Under the pieces are notes generated by a model that had not been told where the DNA came from, ran no database searches, and saw nothing but the letters and a program-made list of their open reading frames with translations. The position numbers and the translations under genes were made by a program. A DNA stretch of 64,000 nt from Saccharothrix saharensis. Lineage in GTDB: Bacteria; Actinomycetota; Actinomycetes; Mycobacteriales; Pseudonocardiaceae. The first letter of the stretch is position 1. Each line of letters begins with the position of its first letter. Location of the stretch: assembly GCF_006716745.1 (NCBI RefSeq), contig NZ_VFPP01000001.1, positions 6,335,386 to 6,399,385 on the forward strand. The letters run 5' to 3'. This document shows positions 1-8,973 of the stretch, piece by piece.

Positions 1-420
1 CTCGTCCCGACCGGTCCCGGTCAGCGTGAACAGCTTCTTGCCGCCCGCCTCCTCGGTGGAGGCGACGAGGCCTTCGTCGGCCAGCAGTTGCAGGGTCGGG
101 TAGACCGAGCCGGGGCTGGGCCGCCAGAGGCCGTCGGTGCGGCGGCCGATCTCCTGGATCATCTCGTAGCCGTGCATGGGGCGTTCGGCGAGCAGCGTGA
201 GGACCGCCGCGCGGACGTTGCCCCTGCGCTGCCTGCCGCCGCGCCCCCGACCCCGGCCGTGACCGCCGAAGCCGGGCGGTTCGGGCGGGAGGGGCGGGCC
301 GGGGAACGGGCCGCCCCGGTCGAAGCCGCCGCCGCCGAACCCCCGTCGTGGGTCGCCGAAGCCGTGCTCGCGGTGGAGCCGGTGGTCGTGGTGCCGGTGT
401 CCGTGTCCGTGGAAACGCAT
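1..420 (-). CDS. PadR-family transcriptional repressor, partial (3' end outside window)
   Basis: DNA-binding repressor of the PadR family, open to the window edge after 140 codons. Residues 1-68 form an unusual His, Gly, Pro and Arg-rich leader (GHGHRHHDHRLHREHG, then glycine runs). The winged helix follows: VRAAVLTLLAERPMHGYEM, then SPGSVYPTLQLLADEGLV, with the wing GGKKLFTLT. ATG at 418-420 is chosen over the in-frame ATG two codons upstream because AAGGAG lies 7 nt before it. The gene is divergent from rlmN. The ligand is unknown; a His-rich leader could bind metal, which is only inference. Confidence 0.85.
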   Translation of the reverse strand, partial: MRFHGHGHRHHDHRLHREHGFGDPRRGFGGGGFDRGGPFPGPPLPPEPPGFGGHGRGRGRGGRQRRGNVRAAVLTLLAERPMHGYEMIQEIGRRTDGLWRPSPGSVYPTLQLLADEGLVASTEEAGGKKLFTLTGTGRDE

Positions 421-458
421 CGTCATGCTCCTTGTATCGATCGGTTGCGACGTGTCGA

Positions 459-468
459 CGATATATCG
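459..468. promoter_or_regulatory. Candidate PadR operator, CGATATATCG
   Basis: A perfect 10-bp AT-rich palindrome in otherwise GC-rich DNA, 39 bp upstream of the padR start. CGATCGATAC and GCTATCG stand nearby. PadR repressors commonly bind AT-rich TATCGATA-like dyads in their own promoter, so autoregulation is likely; no experiment supports this here. Confidence 0.4.
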
Positions 469-552
469 GAAGCTATCGCGATGCAACGGTGATGGCGGTC
501 GCAGCCTGCGTGGTCCTGCGCACTCCGCGCACGTGGGACACTGGAGGGCGCT

Positions 553-1659
553 ATGACTGCCCTCCCCCTCGTCTTCGACGCGCCCAAGCGCGGCCTGCCG
601 CCGCGCCACCTCGCCGACCTCTCCGCCGACCAGCGTCGAGAGGCGGTCGCCGCGCTCGGTGAGAAGCCGTTCCGCGCCGCGCAGTTGTCGAACCACTACT
701 TCGGCCGGTTGACCGTCGACCCCGACGCGATGACCGACATCCCCGCCGCGGCCCGGGAACGCCTCGTCGGCGACCTGATGCCGCCGTTGTGGACGGAGCT
801 GCGCAGCGTCGAGGCGGACGGCGGCACGACCCGCAAGACGTTGCTGCGCGCCCATGACGGCACGTTGGTCGAGAGCGTCCTCATGCGCTATCCCGACCGT
901 GCGACGTTGTGCATCTCGTCGCAGGCGGGCTGCGGCATGGCGTGCCCGTTCTGCGCGACCGGCCAGGGTGGGCTGACCCGGAACCTGTCCACGGCGGAGA
1001 TCGTGGACCAGGTGCGGCGGGGCGCGGTGGCCATGCGCGACGGCGAGCTGCCCGGTGGTCCCGGCCGGCTGTCCAACATCGTGTTCATGGGCATGGGCGA
1101 GCCGCTGGCCAACTACAAGCGCGTGGTCGAGGCGGTGCACCGGATCTGCGACCCTGCGCCGGACGGCCTGGGGATCTCGCAGCGCTCGGTGACCGTGTCG
1201 ACGGTGGGCCTGGTGCCCGCGATCCGCAAGCTGACCGAGGAGAACCTCCAGGTCCGGCTGGCCGTGTCGCTGCACACGCCGGACGACGAGCTGCGGGACA
1301 CGCTGGTGCCGGTCAACACGCGGTGGAAGGTCGCCGAGGTCCTGGAAGCCGCCCGCGGCTACGCCGACCGCACGGGCCGCCGGGTGTCGATCGAGTACGC
1401 CCTGATCCGCGACGTCAACGACCAGCCGTGGCGCGCGGACATGCTGGGCAAGCTGCTGCGCCGCCACCTGGGCCAACTGGTCCACGTCAACGTCATCCCG
1501 CTGAACCCGACGCCGGGCTCGAAGTGGGACGCGTCGCCGAAGCCGGTGGAGCGGGAGTTCGTGCGCCGGGTCAACGACCAGGGCGTCGCGTGCACGGTGC
1601 GTGACACGAGGGGCCAGGAGATCGCCGCGGCCTGCGGCCAGCTCGCCGCCGAGGGCTGA
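553..1659 (+). CDS. rlmN: 23S rRNA/tRNA (adenine-C2)-methyltransferase RlmN
   Basis: Radical-SAM dual-specificity methyltransferase that puts a methyl group on C2 of 23S rRNA A2503 and of A37 in some tRNAs. It has 368 residues, the usual size. The 4Fe-4S triad is C127, C131 and C134 in [20 protein letters not shown] binds SAM, and the C-terminal Cys in [11 protein letters not shown] is the residue that forms the methyl-enzyme intermediate. GGAGG lies a few bases before the ATG. It stands alone, divergent from the PadR gene. Confidence 0.97.
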   Translation: MTALPLVFDAPKRGLPPRHLADLSADQRREAVAALGEKPFRAAQLSNHYFGRLTVDPDAMTDIPAAARERLVGDLMPPLWTELRSVEADGGTTRKTLLRAHDGTLVESVLMRYPDRATLCISSQAGCGMACPFCATGQGGLTRNLSTAEIVDQVRRGAVAMRDGELPGGPGRLSNIVFMGMGEPLANYKRVVEAVHRICDPAPDGLGISQRSVTVSTVGLVPAIRKLTEENLQVRLAVSLHTPDDELRDTLVPVNTRWKVAEVLEAARGYADRTGRRVSIEYALIRDVNDQPWRADMLGKLLRRHLGQLVHVNVIPLNPTPGSKWDASPKPVEREFVRRVNDQGVACTVRDTRGQEIAAACGQLAAEG

Positions 1660-1724
1660 GTTTCCTCGATCGAGTGGTTTCGTGTGCCTGGAAACTTCCT
1701 TCTGGGCGACAACTCTCCTGGTAG

Positions 1725-2162
1725 TGCCTCTTTCTTCTGACCGGAAAGTGGCCCGTACGGGACGGCGGTGTGGACGCGGTCATTGATCTGCTGCCATCGC
1801 ACGGTGGTGCTCCGGCACAGTCGGCGGTCGGAGCGAAGACGAAGTCGACCCCACGCCGGGTGGAGGACCAGCCGCTACCGCGTTCGGTACTCATCGAACA
1901 GCTTTCCGGCCCGAACCTGCTGGTGCTCGCTCCCTGACTGGCTCGCCGGACGCGGGGACTGCTGCGCGAGCACGACGATGTCGTCTTCACCGGCCGGCGG
2001 TACGTCGGAGGCGTGTTGCCCGTGGCGCTGAGCCAACTGGTCGTCGACTGCCCGGCACGGCCGGGCCGGTTGCCCGCCGAGGGGGAGGCGGTACTGCGGT
2101 ACATGGGCGAACACGAGCACGAGTGGCGTGACACCGGGCTGTCGCGCGGTGGATCCCGGTAG
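1725..2162 (+). pseudogene. Possible broken gene with an in-frame TGA; family not recognised
   Basis: The 730 bp between rlmN and the DUF2631 gene hold no convincing intact gene. One forward frame has protein-like composition on both sides of a TGA at 1935-1937. Before it reads VDAVIDLLPSHGGAPAQSAV and LPRSVLIEQLSGPNLLVLAP; after it, LLREHDDVVFTGRRYVGG and PAEGEAVLRYMGEHEHEW, ending at TAG. GTG at 1770 could be the start. The codon bias looks genuine, so a decayed ORF is plausible, but I cannot name a family. I see nothing in the remaining 2163-2389. Confidence 0.3.
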
Positions 2163-2389
2163 GAGCCGCAACCCATGTCCGAAGTTTCGAATGGTGTTGA
2201 TCCGGACCGGCTGAACGACGTCGGTCGGGGTCAGGGAGGTCGGCTCCTCGTTCGCGGCCTCGACGAGGTGTGGCACGGGTACCGAGTGGCACAGGACTCG
2301 GCACGATGCCGCCGAGGCGTGAAGCGGGTCAGGCGCCTCGCCGCGGATGCCGTATCCCGGGGTCAGGACGACCCGGCGGCGGTGAGGGC

Positions 2390-2647
2390 CTAGCGGCGCC
2401 AGGAGGTGCGGCTGCGGACCTGGTCCCAGATCAGCAGGGCGGCCATGGTGACGCCCGTGGCGATCACCCAGATGTTCTCGGTGCGGCCGTGGTGGTTGCC
2501 GATCAGCAGGGCGAACACGCCCAGGGTGGACAGCCAGCCCGCGATCTTGATGCCCTTGGGGAACGTGCCGTGCCAACCCCACTCGGCCGAAGGCTCCTCG
2601 TGGGGGTCGACCGACGGACGCTTGTCCAGTTCCGAGGACGAAGACAC
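2390..2647 (-). CDS. DUF2631 membrane protein
   Basis: Small actinobacterial inner-membrane protein of 85 residues and unknown function. It shows the family signature PHEEPSAEWGWHG followed by two helices, AGWLSTLGVFALLIG and NIWVIATGVTMAALLIW, separated by NHHGRTE. GTG at 2647 is preferred over an ATG 27 codons upstream because the family starts shortly before the PHEEPSAEWGWHG segment and GGAAGG stands 10 nt ahead. From memory, the M. tuberculosis homologue also sits near dxr, so position supports the call. Confidence 0.85.
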   Translation of the reverse strand: MSSSSELDKRPSVDPHEEPSAEWGWHGTFPKGIKIAGWLSTLGVFALLIGNHHGRTENIWVIATGVTMAALLIWDQVRSRTSWRR

Positions 2648-2853
2648 AGCCGCACGACCTTCCTGCCCGATCACGTTCAACCCCATCAGGTTCGCTGTCG
2701 GCGTCATCGTCCCACACCGCCGCGCCACCCGGGACGTGAGGTGCGCGGCACCGCCGTGGCGTCCACCCTCGGCCCTCGCGCGTGTTCGCCGCGTGTTCGC
2801 CGCACCCCGCCAGGCCGGACCGGGCAGCCCGACTGCCCAGAAGGGCGACGAGG

Positions 2854-3105
2854 TTGACCGAACAGCCGGGCGTGTTCCCGGGCGTGCTGGCCGGGTCGCT
2901 GCTGGTGTTCGTGCCGTCGGCGGGTGATTTCGTCACGCCGAAGCTGCTGGGCGGGGTGGACCAGTCGACGTTCGGCAGCGTGATCGACGACCAGTTCCGC
3001 GGCGGCAACAACTGGCCGCTGGGGTCGGCGATGGCGGTGGTGCTGCTGGTCCTGGTGGCGGTCGTGCTCCTGGCACGCGGCCGGCGCGGGGAGGACGTGC
3101 TGTGA
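2854..3105 (+). pseudogene. PotB-like polyamine ABC permease, C-terminal remnant
   Basis: Only the last 83 residues or so of a spermidine/putrescine-type permease remain: FPGVLAGSLLVFVPSAGDFV, TPKLLGG, FGSVIDDQF, and a final helix AMAVVLLVLVAVVLL. The first two thirds (about 200 residues, with the EAA loop) are absent, and the sequence before LTEQPGVFPG does not resemble the family. The stop overlaps the next start by 4 nt, as in an intact potBC operon. No ATP-binding or substrate-binding gene is adjacent. Confidence 0.8.
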
Positions 3106-3716
3106 ACCGCCGACCGTGGGCGCTGGGCGCGGTCGCCGCGCTGGTGTTCGCGTTCCTCTACGCGCCGATCGCGTGGCTCGCGCTGGTGTCGTTCAACGAC
3201 TCGCGGTCGCTGAGCCGGGTGACGGAACTGTCGCTGCGCTGGTACGCCGAGCTGGTGCGCGACTCGCGCGTGCTCGACGCGCTCGGGCTGAGCCTGCGGC
3301 TGGCGGCGGCGAGCGCGGTCGTCGCCACGGTCATCGGCACGCTCGCCGCGTTCGGCCTGCGCCGCGCCTTCCCCGGCCGGAACGCGTGGACGGTGCTGCT
3401 CAGCCTGCCGCTGGTGGCGCCCGCGGTGGCGGCCGGCGCGGCGTTCGCGTTCCTGCTGTCGTTCGACGACGTGGTGGCGTCGAGCTACCCGACCGGCGTC
3501 GGCTCGACCACGCTGCCGGTGTTCGTCTACGCGCAGGCCGGTCGCCGGGGCGTGTCGCCGGAGATCGTCGCGCTGTCCACGGCGATGGTGGCGGTGAGCG
3601 CGGCCCTGCTGGTCGCGGGCGTGCTCGTGGTCGCCTGGCGGGCACGGCGCGCGTCACCTGCGTCAACTTTCGTCGGCGGTGGTCGAGACCAAGGAACGCG
3701 GCACGCGGGAGGGTAG
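3102..3716 (+). pseudogene. PotC-like polyamine ABC permease with internal deletion
   Basis: 204 residues against about 260 for PotC. The N-terminal half is normal (LYAPIAWLALVSFNDS, RWYAELVRDSRVLDALGLSL). The text then passes directly from NAWTVLLSLPLVAPAV to the C-terminal AAGAAFAFLLSFDDVVASSY. The helices and the EAA coupling loop between these two points, some 60-75 residues, are gone. Family members have an LPLVAPAV-like motif at both ends of the missing part, so deletion between short repeats is a likely cause. Function as a transporter is very unlikely. Confidence 0.75.
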
Positions 3717-3726
3717 GTCTCCTACC
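3712..3726. promoter_or_regulatory. Inverted repeat GGTAGG-TCT-CCTACC before the kinase gene
   Basis: A perfect 6-3-6 dyad 10 bp upstream of the histidine kinase start. NarL/LiaR-type response regulators bind short dyads of this kind, so it is a candidate autoregulatory site for the downstream regulator. It partly overlaps the end of the potC remnant. Confidence 0.45.
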
Positions 3727-3736
3727 GTGGTGTCCT

Positions 3737-5377
3737 GTGACGTCTGTCGTTCAGCGGCTCCGGCCCGACCTGCCGGACCTCCGGGAGGCGCCCGCCGCGT
3801 TCCTCCGCGACCACGCCGAACGCCTCGGCCAGGTCACGCCGTGGCGGGTGGGGCGCGAGGTGCTGGCCATCCTGGTGTTCCTCGGCCTGGACGTGTTCCC
3901 CGGCTGGATCTCGGGCGACTGGCGGGCGTCCGGCTGGATGACGATGGCCCTGGGCGCCGGGTACGTGCTGATCTACCTGACCCGGCTGCTGTTCCCGGCG
4001 CTGGCCCTGCTGACGGCCACGTGGGTCGTCTTCAGCGCGGAGCACGGCGGGATCGCGCTGGTGGTGATGCTGTCCTACGCCGCCGGTTACCGGATCGCAC
4101 CGTGGCAGCGGTCGCTGCTCACCGCCGTCCTCGCCCTCGCCCTGCACATGTTCGCGTGGGGCGTGTCCACGCCCGGCCTCTCGGGGCCGTTCGGCCAGTG
4201 GGTGATGCTGACCGTCTACTGCATGGTGGTGGCGCTGCCGTTCCTGGTCGGCCGGTACGCGGCGCAGCGCAACGCGCTGGTCGCGGCCCTGCAGGAGCGC
4301 GAGGAACGGGTGGTGCGCGAGCGGCGGATGGTGTCGCGGCAGGTGCGGCTGCGCGAGCGCAACCGGATCGCCCAGGACATGCACGACAGCCTCGGCCACC
4401 GGCTCAGCCTCATCTCGGTGCACGCGGGCGCGTTGGCCCTGGACACCGGCCTCGGCGAGCGCCAGCGCGAGGCGGTGCGGGTGCTGCGCAGCGCGGCCCT
4501 CACCGCGATGGAGGAGCTGCGCGGCGTCATCGGCGTGCTCCGGCGCGACGAGGAGCCGGAAGAGGACCAGGTGCGTCGCACGGTGGACGCGATCGACGAG
4601 CTGGTCGACGGCGCGCGGCGGGCCGGCGTGCGGGTCAGCCTGGTCCGCGGCGGCCAGCCCGTGCCGCTGCCCGTGAAGGTCAGCCACGCCGCCTACCGCA
4701 TCGCCCAGGAGGGCCTGACCAACGCCAACAAGCACGCGCCGGGCGCGAGCGTGCAGGTGACGGTGAAGTACGAGCCGGACGCGCTGGTGGTGGAGGTGCG
4801 CAACAACCCGCCCCGCGCGAAGCTGCCGAGCGGCGGTGGGTTCGGGCTGGTCGGGCTCGGCGAGCGGGTGCGGCTGGCGGGCGGGATGCTGCACGTCGGC
4901 GAGCTGCCGGCGGGCGGGTTCCGGATCGCGGCCGTGCTGCCCTACGAGGACACCGCCGCGGCGGGCGACGAGCCGTCCGACGATCCGGTGGACGTGGAGG
5001 CGCCGGCCAAGCCGACCGGGATCCGCAAGTGGGCGGGCGTCGGCTCCATCGTGCTCGCCGGGATCGTGGTGCTCGTGGTCGTCGGCGGCTACACGTGGAT
5101 AGGGTCGCAGCCCATCACCAAGGTGGTGTCGGAGGAGCTGTACGACTCGGTGGCGGTCGGGCAGCCGGAGGCCGAGGTGATGGCGAAGCTGCCGGGCGGC
5201 GCCGAGCCGCCGCTGGGCGACATCAAGTCCGACTCCGAGCCCGAACCGGCCGGGGCGACGTGCCAGTACCGCGTGGCCGACGTGCAGACCTACTCCTCGC
5301 GGGGGACGAAGATCGTGCGGTTCTGCTTCGCGGGCGGCAAGCTCGTCGAGAAGAAAACCCACCTGCAGGGGATGTGA
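3737..5377 (+). CDS. NarL-type sensor histidine kinase with C-terminal extracytoplasmic domain
   Basis: Membrane histidine kinase of 546 residues. Residues 36-180 hold five or six hydrophobic segments. A short coiled region leads to the HisKA_3 box ERNRIAQDMHDSLGHRLSLI with phospho-acceptor H216. The HATPase has the N box AYRIAQEGLTNANKHAPGA and the G box GFGLVGLGERV. Unusually, the kinase core is followed by an acidic linker, another helix (431-455, GSIVLAGIVVLVVVGGY) and about 90 residues that should lie outside the cell, with two Cys (CQYRV, FCFAGG). GTG at 3737 is the first start after the dyad. The gene is coupled to the response regulator 3 nt downstream. Confidence 0.93.
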   Translation: MTSVVQRLRPDLPDLREAPAAFLRDHAERLGQVTPWRVGREVLAILVFLGLDVFPGWISGDWRASGWMTMALGAGYVLIYLTRLLFPALALLTATWVVFSAEHGGIALVVMLSYAAGYRIAPWQRSLLTAVLALALHMFAWGVSTPGLSGPFGQWVMLTVYCMVVALPFLVGRYAAQRNALVAALQEREERVVRERRMVSRQVRLRERNRIAQDMHDSLGHRLSLISVHAGALALDTGLGERQREAVRVLRSAALTAMEELRGVIGVLRRDEEPEEDQVRRTVDAIDELVDGARRAGVRVSLVRGGQPVPLPVKVSHAAYRIAQEGLTNANKHAPGASVQVTVKYEPDALVVEVRNNPPRAKLPSGGGFGLVGLGERVRLAGGMLHVGELPAGGFRIAAVLPYEDTAAAGDEPSDDPVDVEAPAKPTGIRKWAGVGSIVLAGIVVLVVVGGYTWIGSQPITKVVSEELYDSVAVGQPEAEVMAKLPGGAEPPLGDIKSDSEPEPAGATCQYRVADVQTYSSRGTKIVRFCFAGGKLVEKKTHLQGM

Positions 5378-5380
5378 GCG

Positions 5381-6031
5381 TTGATCCGGGTCCTCATCGC
5401 CGACGACGAGCCGCTGATGCGCGCGGGCATCAAGGCCATCCTCGGCACCGCCGACGACATCGAGCTGGTCGCCGAGGCCGGTGACGGGCGCGAAGCCGTC
5501 CGGATCGCCCTGGAACGGCGGGTGGACGTCGCCGTGCTCGACATCCGGATGCCCCGCCTGGACGGCCTGGCCGCGGCGCGCGAGCTGCGCACCGCGGCGC
5601 CGTCCGTGCGGGTGGTGATGCTCACCACGTTCGGCGAGGACGACAACATCGTCCGGGCGCTGTCCGACGGCGCGGCCGGGTTCCTGCTGAAGGACTCGGC
5701 GCCGGAGGAGTTGTTGCGCGCTGTGCGCGCGGTTCACTCGGGCGAGGCATATTTGTCACCCATGGTGACGAGCCGGGTGGTGGGCATGGTGGCGCAGGTC
5801 GGCCAGCCGCGCCGGCAGGAGGCCATGCGCCAGGTGGAAGGGCTGACCGAGCGCGAGGTCGAGGTGCTGTCCCTGCTCGGTCAGGGGATGTCCAACGCGG
5901 ACGTGGGGCAGACGCTGCACATGAGCGAAGCGACCGTGAAGACCTACGTGAGCAGGCTGTTGGCCAAGCTCGGGCTCACCAACCGGGTGCAGGCGGCCCT
6001 GCTCGCGCGTGACGCCGGCCTGGCCAACTAG
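5381..6031 (+). CDS. LuxR/NarL-family response regulator
   Basis: Output partner of the preceding kinase, 216 residues. The receiver domain has the acidic pair DDE near the N-terminus, phospho-acceptor D54 in VLDIRMP, and Lys in LLKDSAPEEL. The HTH spans LTEREVEVLSLLGQGMSNAD to VKTYVSRLLAKLGL. Translation starts at TTG, matching the family start MIRVLIADDEP. The 3-nt gap after the kinase indicates translational coupling. The target genes cannot be read from the sequence, except for possible autoregulation through the dyad at 3712. Confidence 0.95.
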   Translation: MIRVLIADDEPLMRAGIKAILGTADDIELVAEAGDGREAVRIALERRVDVAVLDIRMPRLDGLAAARELRTAAPSVRVVMLTTFGEDDNIVRALSDGAAGFLLKDSAPEELLRAVRAVHSGEAYLSPMVTSRVVGMVAQVGQPRRQEAMRQVEGLTEREVEVLSLLGQGMSNADVGQTLHMSEATVKTYVSRLLAKLGLTNRVQAALLARDAGLAN

Positions 6032-6042
6032 GCCGTGCAAAG

Positions 6043-6078
6043 GGGTGTGCCCCGTCGATGTCTCGACGGGGCACACCC
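6043..6078. terminator. Bidirectional hairpin terminator
   Basis: A perfect 16-bp stem with a 4-nt TGTC loop between the convergent response regulator and GlsB-like genes. There is no T-tract, which is common in actinomycete terminators. Confidence 0.8.
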
Positions 6079-6101
6079 GAAGTGGTCATCAGCTCCGAGC
6101 G

Positions 6102-6377
6102 TCATGCCCGGGCGCGGTTGCCCCGGTTGCCGGTCACCATGCGGTAGATGCCGAGGACGATCAGCGAGCCGAGGATGGCGAGCAGCCAGGTGCTCAGGTC
6201 GAAGAACGTGTTGATGTCGGTCCCGAAGATCGCGCGGCCGACGAAACCGCCGATGATGGCGCCGACGATGCCGAGCAACATCGTGATGATGATGCCGCCC
6301 GGGTCGCGACCTGGCATGATGGCCTTGGCGATGGCACCCGCGATGAGGCCGAGGACGATCCAACCCAAGATGCCCAC
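6102..6377 (-). CDS. GlsB/YeaQ/YmgE-family membrane protein
   Basis: Small transglycosylase-associated-type membrane protein of 91 residues and unknown biochemical role; family members are often stress-induced. It shows the family pattern [19 protein letters not shown], then [20 protein letters not shown], and a last helix [18 protein letters not shown], so three helices. GTG at 6377 is selected because AGGAGAG lies 5 nt before it; the longer upstream frame is not membrane-like. Transcription converges on the response regulator gene. Confidence 0.88.
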   Translation of the reverse strand: MGILGWIVLGLIAGAIAKAIMPGRDPGGIIITMLLGIVGAIIGGFVGRAIFGTDINTFFDLSTWLLAILGSLIVLGIYRMVTGNRGNRARA

Positions 6378-6532
6378 GGGGGCTCTCCTTCCTGATGGCC
6401 GCGACGGGCGGATCCGTCGGGCGCTTGATCGAGGAATGCCCACGTTCGAGTGAGACCACGCCTCCGTTACCGTTCTGTTATCGAAGTACCGCTGTGCGGC
6501 CTATCAGGTCGGCTCGGCCACAATGGTGGGTG

Positions 6533-7753
6533 ATGAGCACACCACGCACGGTCCTGGTCCTCGGGTCAACCGGGTCGGTCGGCACCCAGGCCCTCGACGT
6601 CATCGCCGCCAACCGCGACCGGTTCACCGTGGTCGGCCTGGCCGCGGGCGGCGCCGACCCGGCCGCCCTCGCCTCCCAGGCGGTCGACTTCGGGGTCCGG
6701 GCCGTGGCCGTCGCGCGCGCCACCGCGGTCGAGGACGTCACGCTCGCCCTCTACGCCGAGGCGCAGAAGCGCGGCTACGCCGAGGGCGCCTTCGAGCTGC
6801 CCCGCATCCTCGCCGGCCCGACCGCGATGACCGACCTGGTCGACTCCACGCCCGCCGACGTGGTGCTCAACGGCATCACCGGCTCCATCGGCCTGGCGCC
6901 GACGCTGCACGCGCTCAAGACCGGCGCCACGCTCGCCCTGGCGAACAAGGAGTCCCTGATCGCGGGCGGCCCGCTGGTGCTCAAGGCGGCCCGGCCCGGC
7001 CAGCTCGTGCCGGTCGACTCCGAGCACTCCGCGCTGGCCCAGTGCCTGCGCGGCGGTCGGGCCGACGAGGTCGCCAGGCTCGTCCTCACCGCCTCCGGCG
7101 GCCCGTTCCGCGGCCGCGCCCGCGCCGAGCTCGACGGCGTCACGGCGCGTGAGGCCATGGCCCACCCCACGTGGTCGATGGGCCCGGTCATCACCGTCAA
7201 CTCGGCCACCCTGGTCAACAAGGGCCTGGAGCTGATCGAGGCGCAACTGCTGTTCGGCGTGCCCTACGACCGCATCGACGTGGTCGTGCACCCCCAGTCG
7301 ATCGTGCACTCGATGGTCACCTTCACCGACGGCTCCACGCTCGCCCAGGCCAGCCCGCCGGACATGAAGCTGCCCATCGCCCTGGCCCTGGGCTGGCCCG
7401 ACCGCGTCCCGGACGCCGCCGCCGCGTGTACTTTCGACGTCGCGACGGCGTGGACGTTCGAGCCGCTGGACGACGAGACGTTCCCGGCGGTGCGACTGGC
7501 CAGGCAGGCGGGCTCCGGCGGCGGCTGCCTGCCGGCGGTCTACAACGCGGCGAACGAGGAAGCGGTCGCGGTCTTCCTCGACGGCGGCACGTCGTTCACC
7601 TCCATCGTGGACACTGTCGAACGGGTGCTCGCGGAGGCGGACGGCTGGGCGCACGAGCCGGTCGACGTCGACGAAGTCCTCGCGGCGGAGCAATGGGCCC
7701 GGGCGCGGGCGCGGGAACTCGTGGCCACTTCGGTGGGGTCTGGAAGGGACTGA
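6533..7753 (+). CDS. dxr: 1-deoxy-D-xylulose-5-phosphate reductoisomerase
   Basis: Second enzyme of the MEP isoprenoid pathway: isomerises and reduces DXP to MEP with NADPH and a divalent metal. The N-terminal NADPH fold starts [57 protein letters not shown] and PQSIVHSMV build the substrate and metal site. 406 residues fits the family. ATG at 6533 places the Rossmann motif at the normal distance from the N-terminus. It ends 1 nt before the rip start, so the two are co-transcribed. Confidence 0.97.
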   Translation: MSTPRTVLVLGSTGSVGTQALDVIAANRDRFTVVGLAAGGADPAALASQAVDFGVRAVAVARATAVEDVTLALYAEAQKRGYAEGAFELPRILAGPTAMTDLVDSTPADVVLNGITGSIGLAPTLHALKTGATLALANKESLIAGGPLVLKAARPGQLVPVDSEHSALAQCLRGGRADEVARLVLTASGGPFRGRARAELDGVTAREAMAHPTWSMGPVITVNSATLVNKGLELIEAQLLFGVPYDRIDVVVHPQSIVHSMVTFTDGSTLAQASPPDMKLPIALALGWPDRVPDAAAACTFDVATAWTFEPLDDETFPAVRLARQAGSGGGCLPAVYNAANEEAVAVFLDGGTSFTSIVDTVERVLAEADGWAHEPVDVDEVLAAEQWARARARELVATSVGSGRD

Positions 7754-7754
7754 C

Positions 7755-8951
7755 GTGCTCGTTTTTCTGGGCATCCTGCTGTTCGCCCTGCTCATCGGCA
7801 TCTCGATCGCGCTGCACGAGCTCGGCCACCTGGCCACGGCGAAGATGTTCGGGATGAAGGTGACCCGGTACTTCATCGGGTTCGGGCCGAAGATCTGGTC
7901 CTTCCGCCGCGGTGAGACCGAGTACGGCCTCAAGGCGATCCCCGCGGGCGGCTTCTGCGAGATCACCGGCATGACCGCGCTGGAGGACGTCGCGCCGGAA
8001 GACCGGCACCGCGCGTTCAACCGGCAGAAGACCTGGAAGCGCGTGGTGGTGCTCTCCGCGGGCTCCATCACCCACTTCATCGTGGGCTTCATCATCCTGT
8101 ACTTCATGGCCTTCACCATGGGCATCCCGAACCTGCGCGACAGCGCGCTGGTCGCCGAGGTGACCCCGTGCGTGCAGAGCAGCACCGACGCCGAGTGCGC
8201 GCCCGGTGCGCCCGCACCGGCCAAGGACGCGGGCTTCCGGGTCGGCGACGAGATCGTGGCCGTGGCCGGCGTGACCACCCCCACCTGGGGTGACGTGCTG
8301 ACCAAGACGCGCGAGCAGGCCGGCCCGACCGAGTTCAGGGTGCTGCGCGACGGCGAGGAGCTGACCCTCACCGCCGACGTCGCCCGGGTCGAGCGCGAGA
8401 TGCAGCGCAAGGACGGCACGCGCTACACGTCCGAGGTCGGCGCGATCGGCGTCGTCCAGCAGCGCGTCTTCGAGTACAACGCGCTCACCGCGGTCGGCGG
8501 GGCGACCAAGTTCACCGGCGTGATGTTCGAGAACACCTGGCAGGGCCTGCTGCGGTTCCCGCAGAAGATCCCCGCCGTGATCGAGGCCATCGGCGGCGGG
8601 GAGCGCGACGTCGACAGCCCGGTCAGCGTGGTGGGCGCGAGCAGGCTCGGCGGCGAGGCCGTCGACCGGGGCCTGTGGCAGCTGTTCTGGCTGATGCTGG
8701 CGGGGCTGAACTTCTTCGTGGGTGTGTTCAACCTCCTGCCGCTGCTGCCGCTTGACGGTGGTCACATCGCCGTCAACCTGTACGAACGGGTGCGAAACTG
8801 GATCCGGAAGCTCCGCGGCCTGCCCGAGGGAGCGCCGGTCAACTACCTGCGGCTGCTGCCGCTGACCTACTTCGTGATCTTCATCGGCGGTTCGGTCACG
8901 CTGCTGACGATCACCGCGGACATCGTCAACCCCATCAAGCTCTTCCAGTGA
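7755..8951 (+). CDS. rip: Site-2 zinc metalloprotease (Rip/RseP family, M50)
   Basis: Intramembrane protease that cleaves anti-sigma factors and other membrane substrates. The zinc motif H21-E22-xx-H25 ([12 protein letters not shown]) lies in the first helix. Residues of about 130-210 form a PDZ-like domain with an inserted Cys pair ([14 protein letters not shown]). The third ligand region is [12 protein letters not shown] near the C-terminus. The start is GTG, 1 nt after the dxr stop. Its place between dxr and ispG is the same as I recall for Rv2869c (Rip1). Confidence 0.95.
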   Translation: MLVFLGILLFALLIGISIALHELGHLATAKMFGMKVTRYFIGFGPKIWSFRRGETEYGLKAIPAGGFCEITGMTALEDVAPEDRHRAFNRQKTWKRVVVLSAGSITHFIVGFIILYFMAFTMGIPNLRDSALVAEVTPCVQSSTDAECAPGAPAPAKDAGFRVGDEIVAVAGVTTPTWGDVLTKTREQAGPTEFRVLRDGEELTLTADVARVEREMQRKDGTRYTSEVGAIGVVQQRVFEYNALTAVGGATKFTGVMFENTWQGLLRFPQKIPAVIEAIGGGERDVDSPVSVVGASRLGGEAVDRGLWQLFWLMLAGLNFFVGVFNLLPLLPLDGGHIAVNLYERVRNWIRKLRGLPEGAPVNYLRLLPLTYFVIFIGGSVTLLTITADIVNPIKLFQ

Positions 8952-8973
8952 TCAACGTGAGAGGTGCCAGTTC

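Noticed and set aside
2175-2393. 72-codon forward frame downstream of rlmN
   Set aside because: No ribosome binding site and no protein-like motif; codon use is not that of the neighbouring genes.
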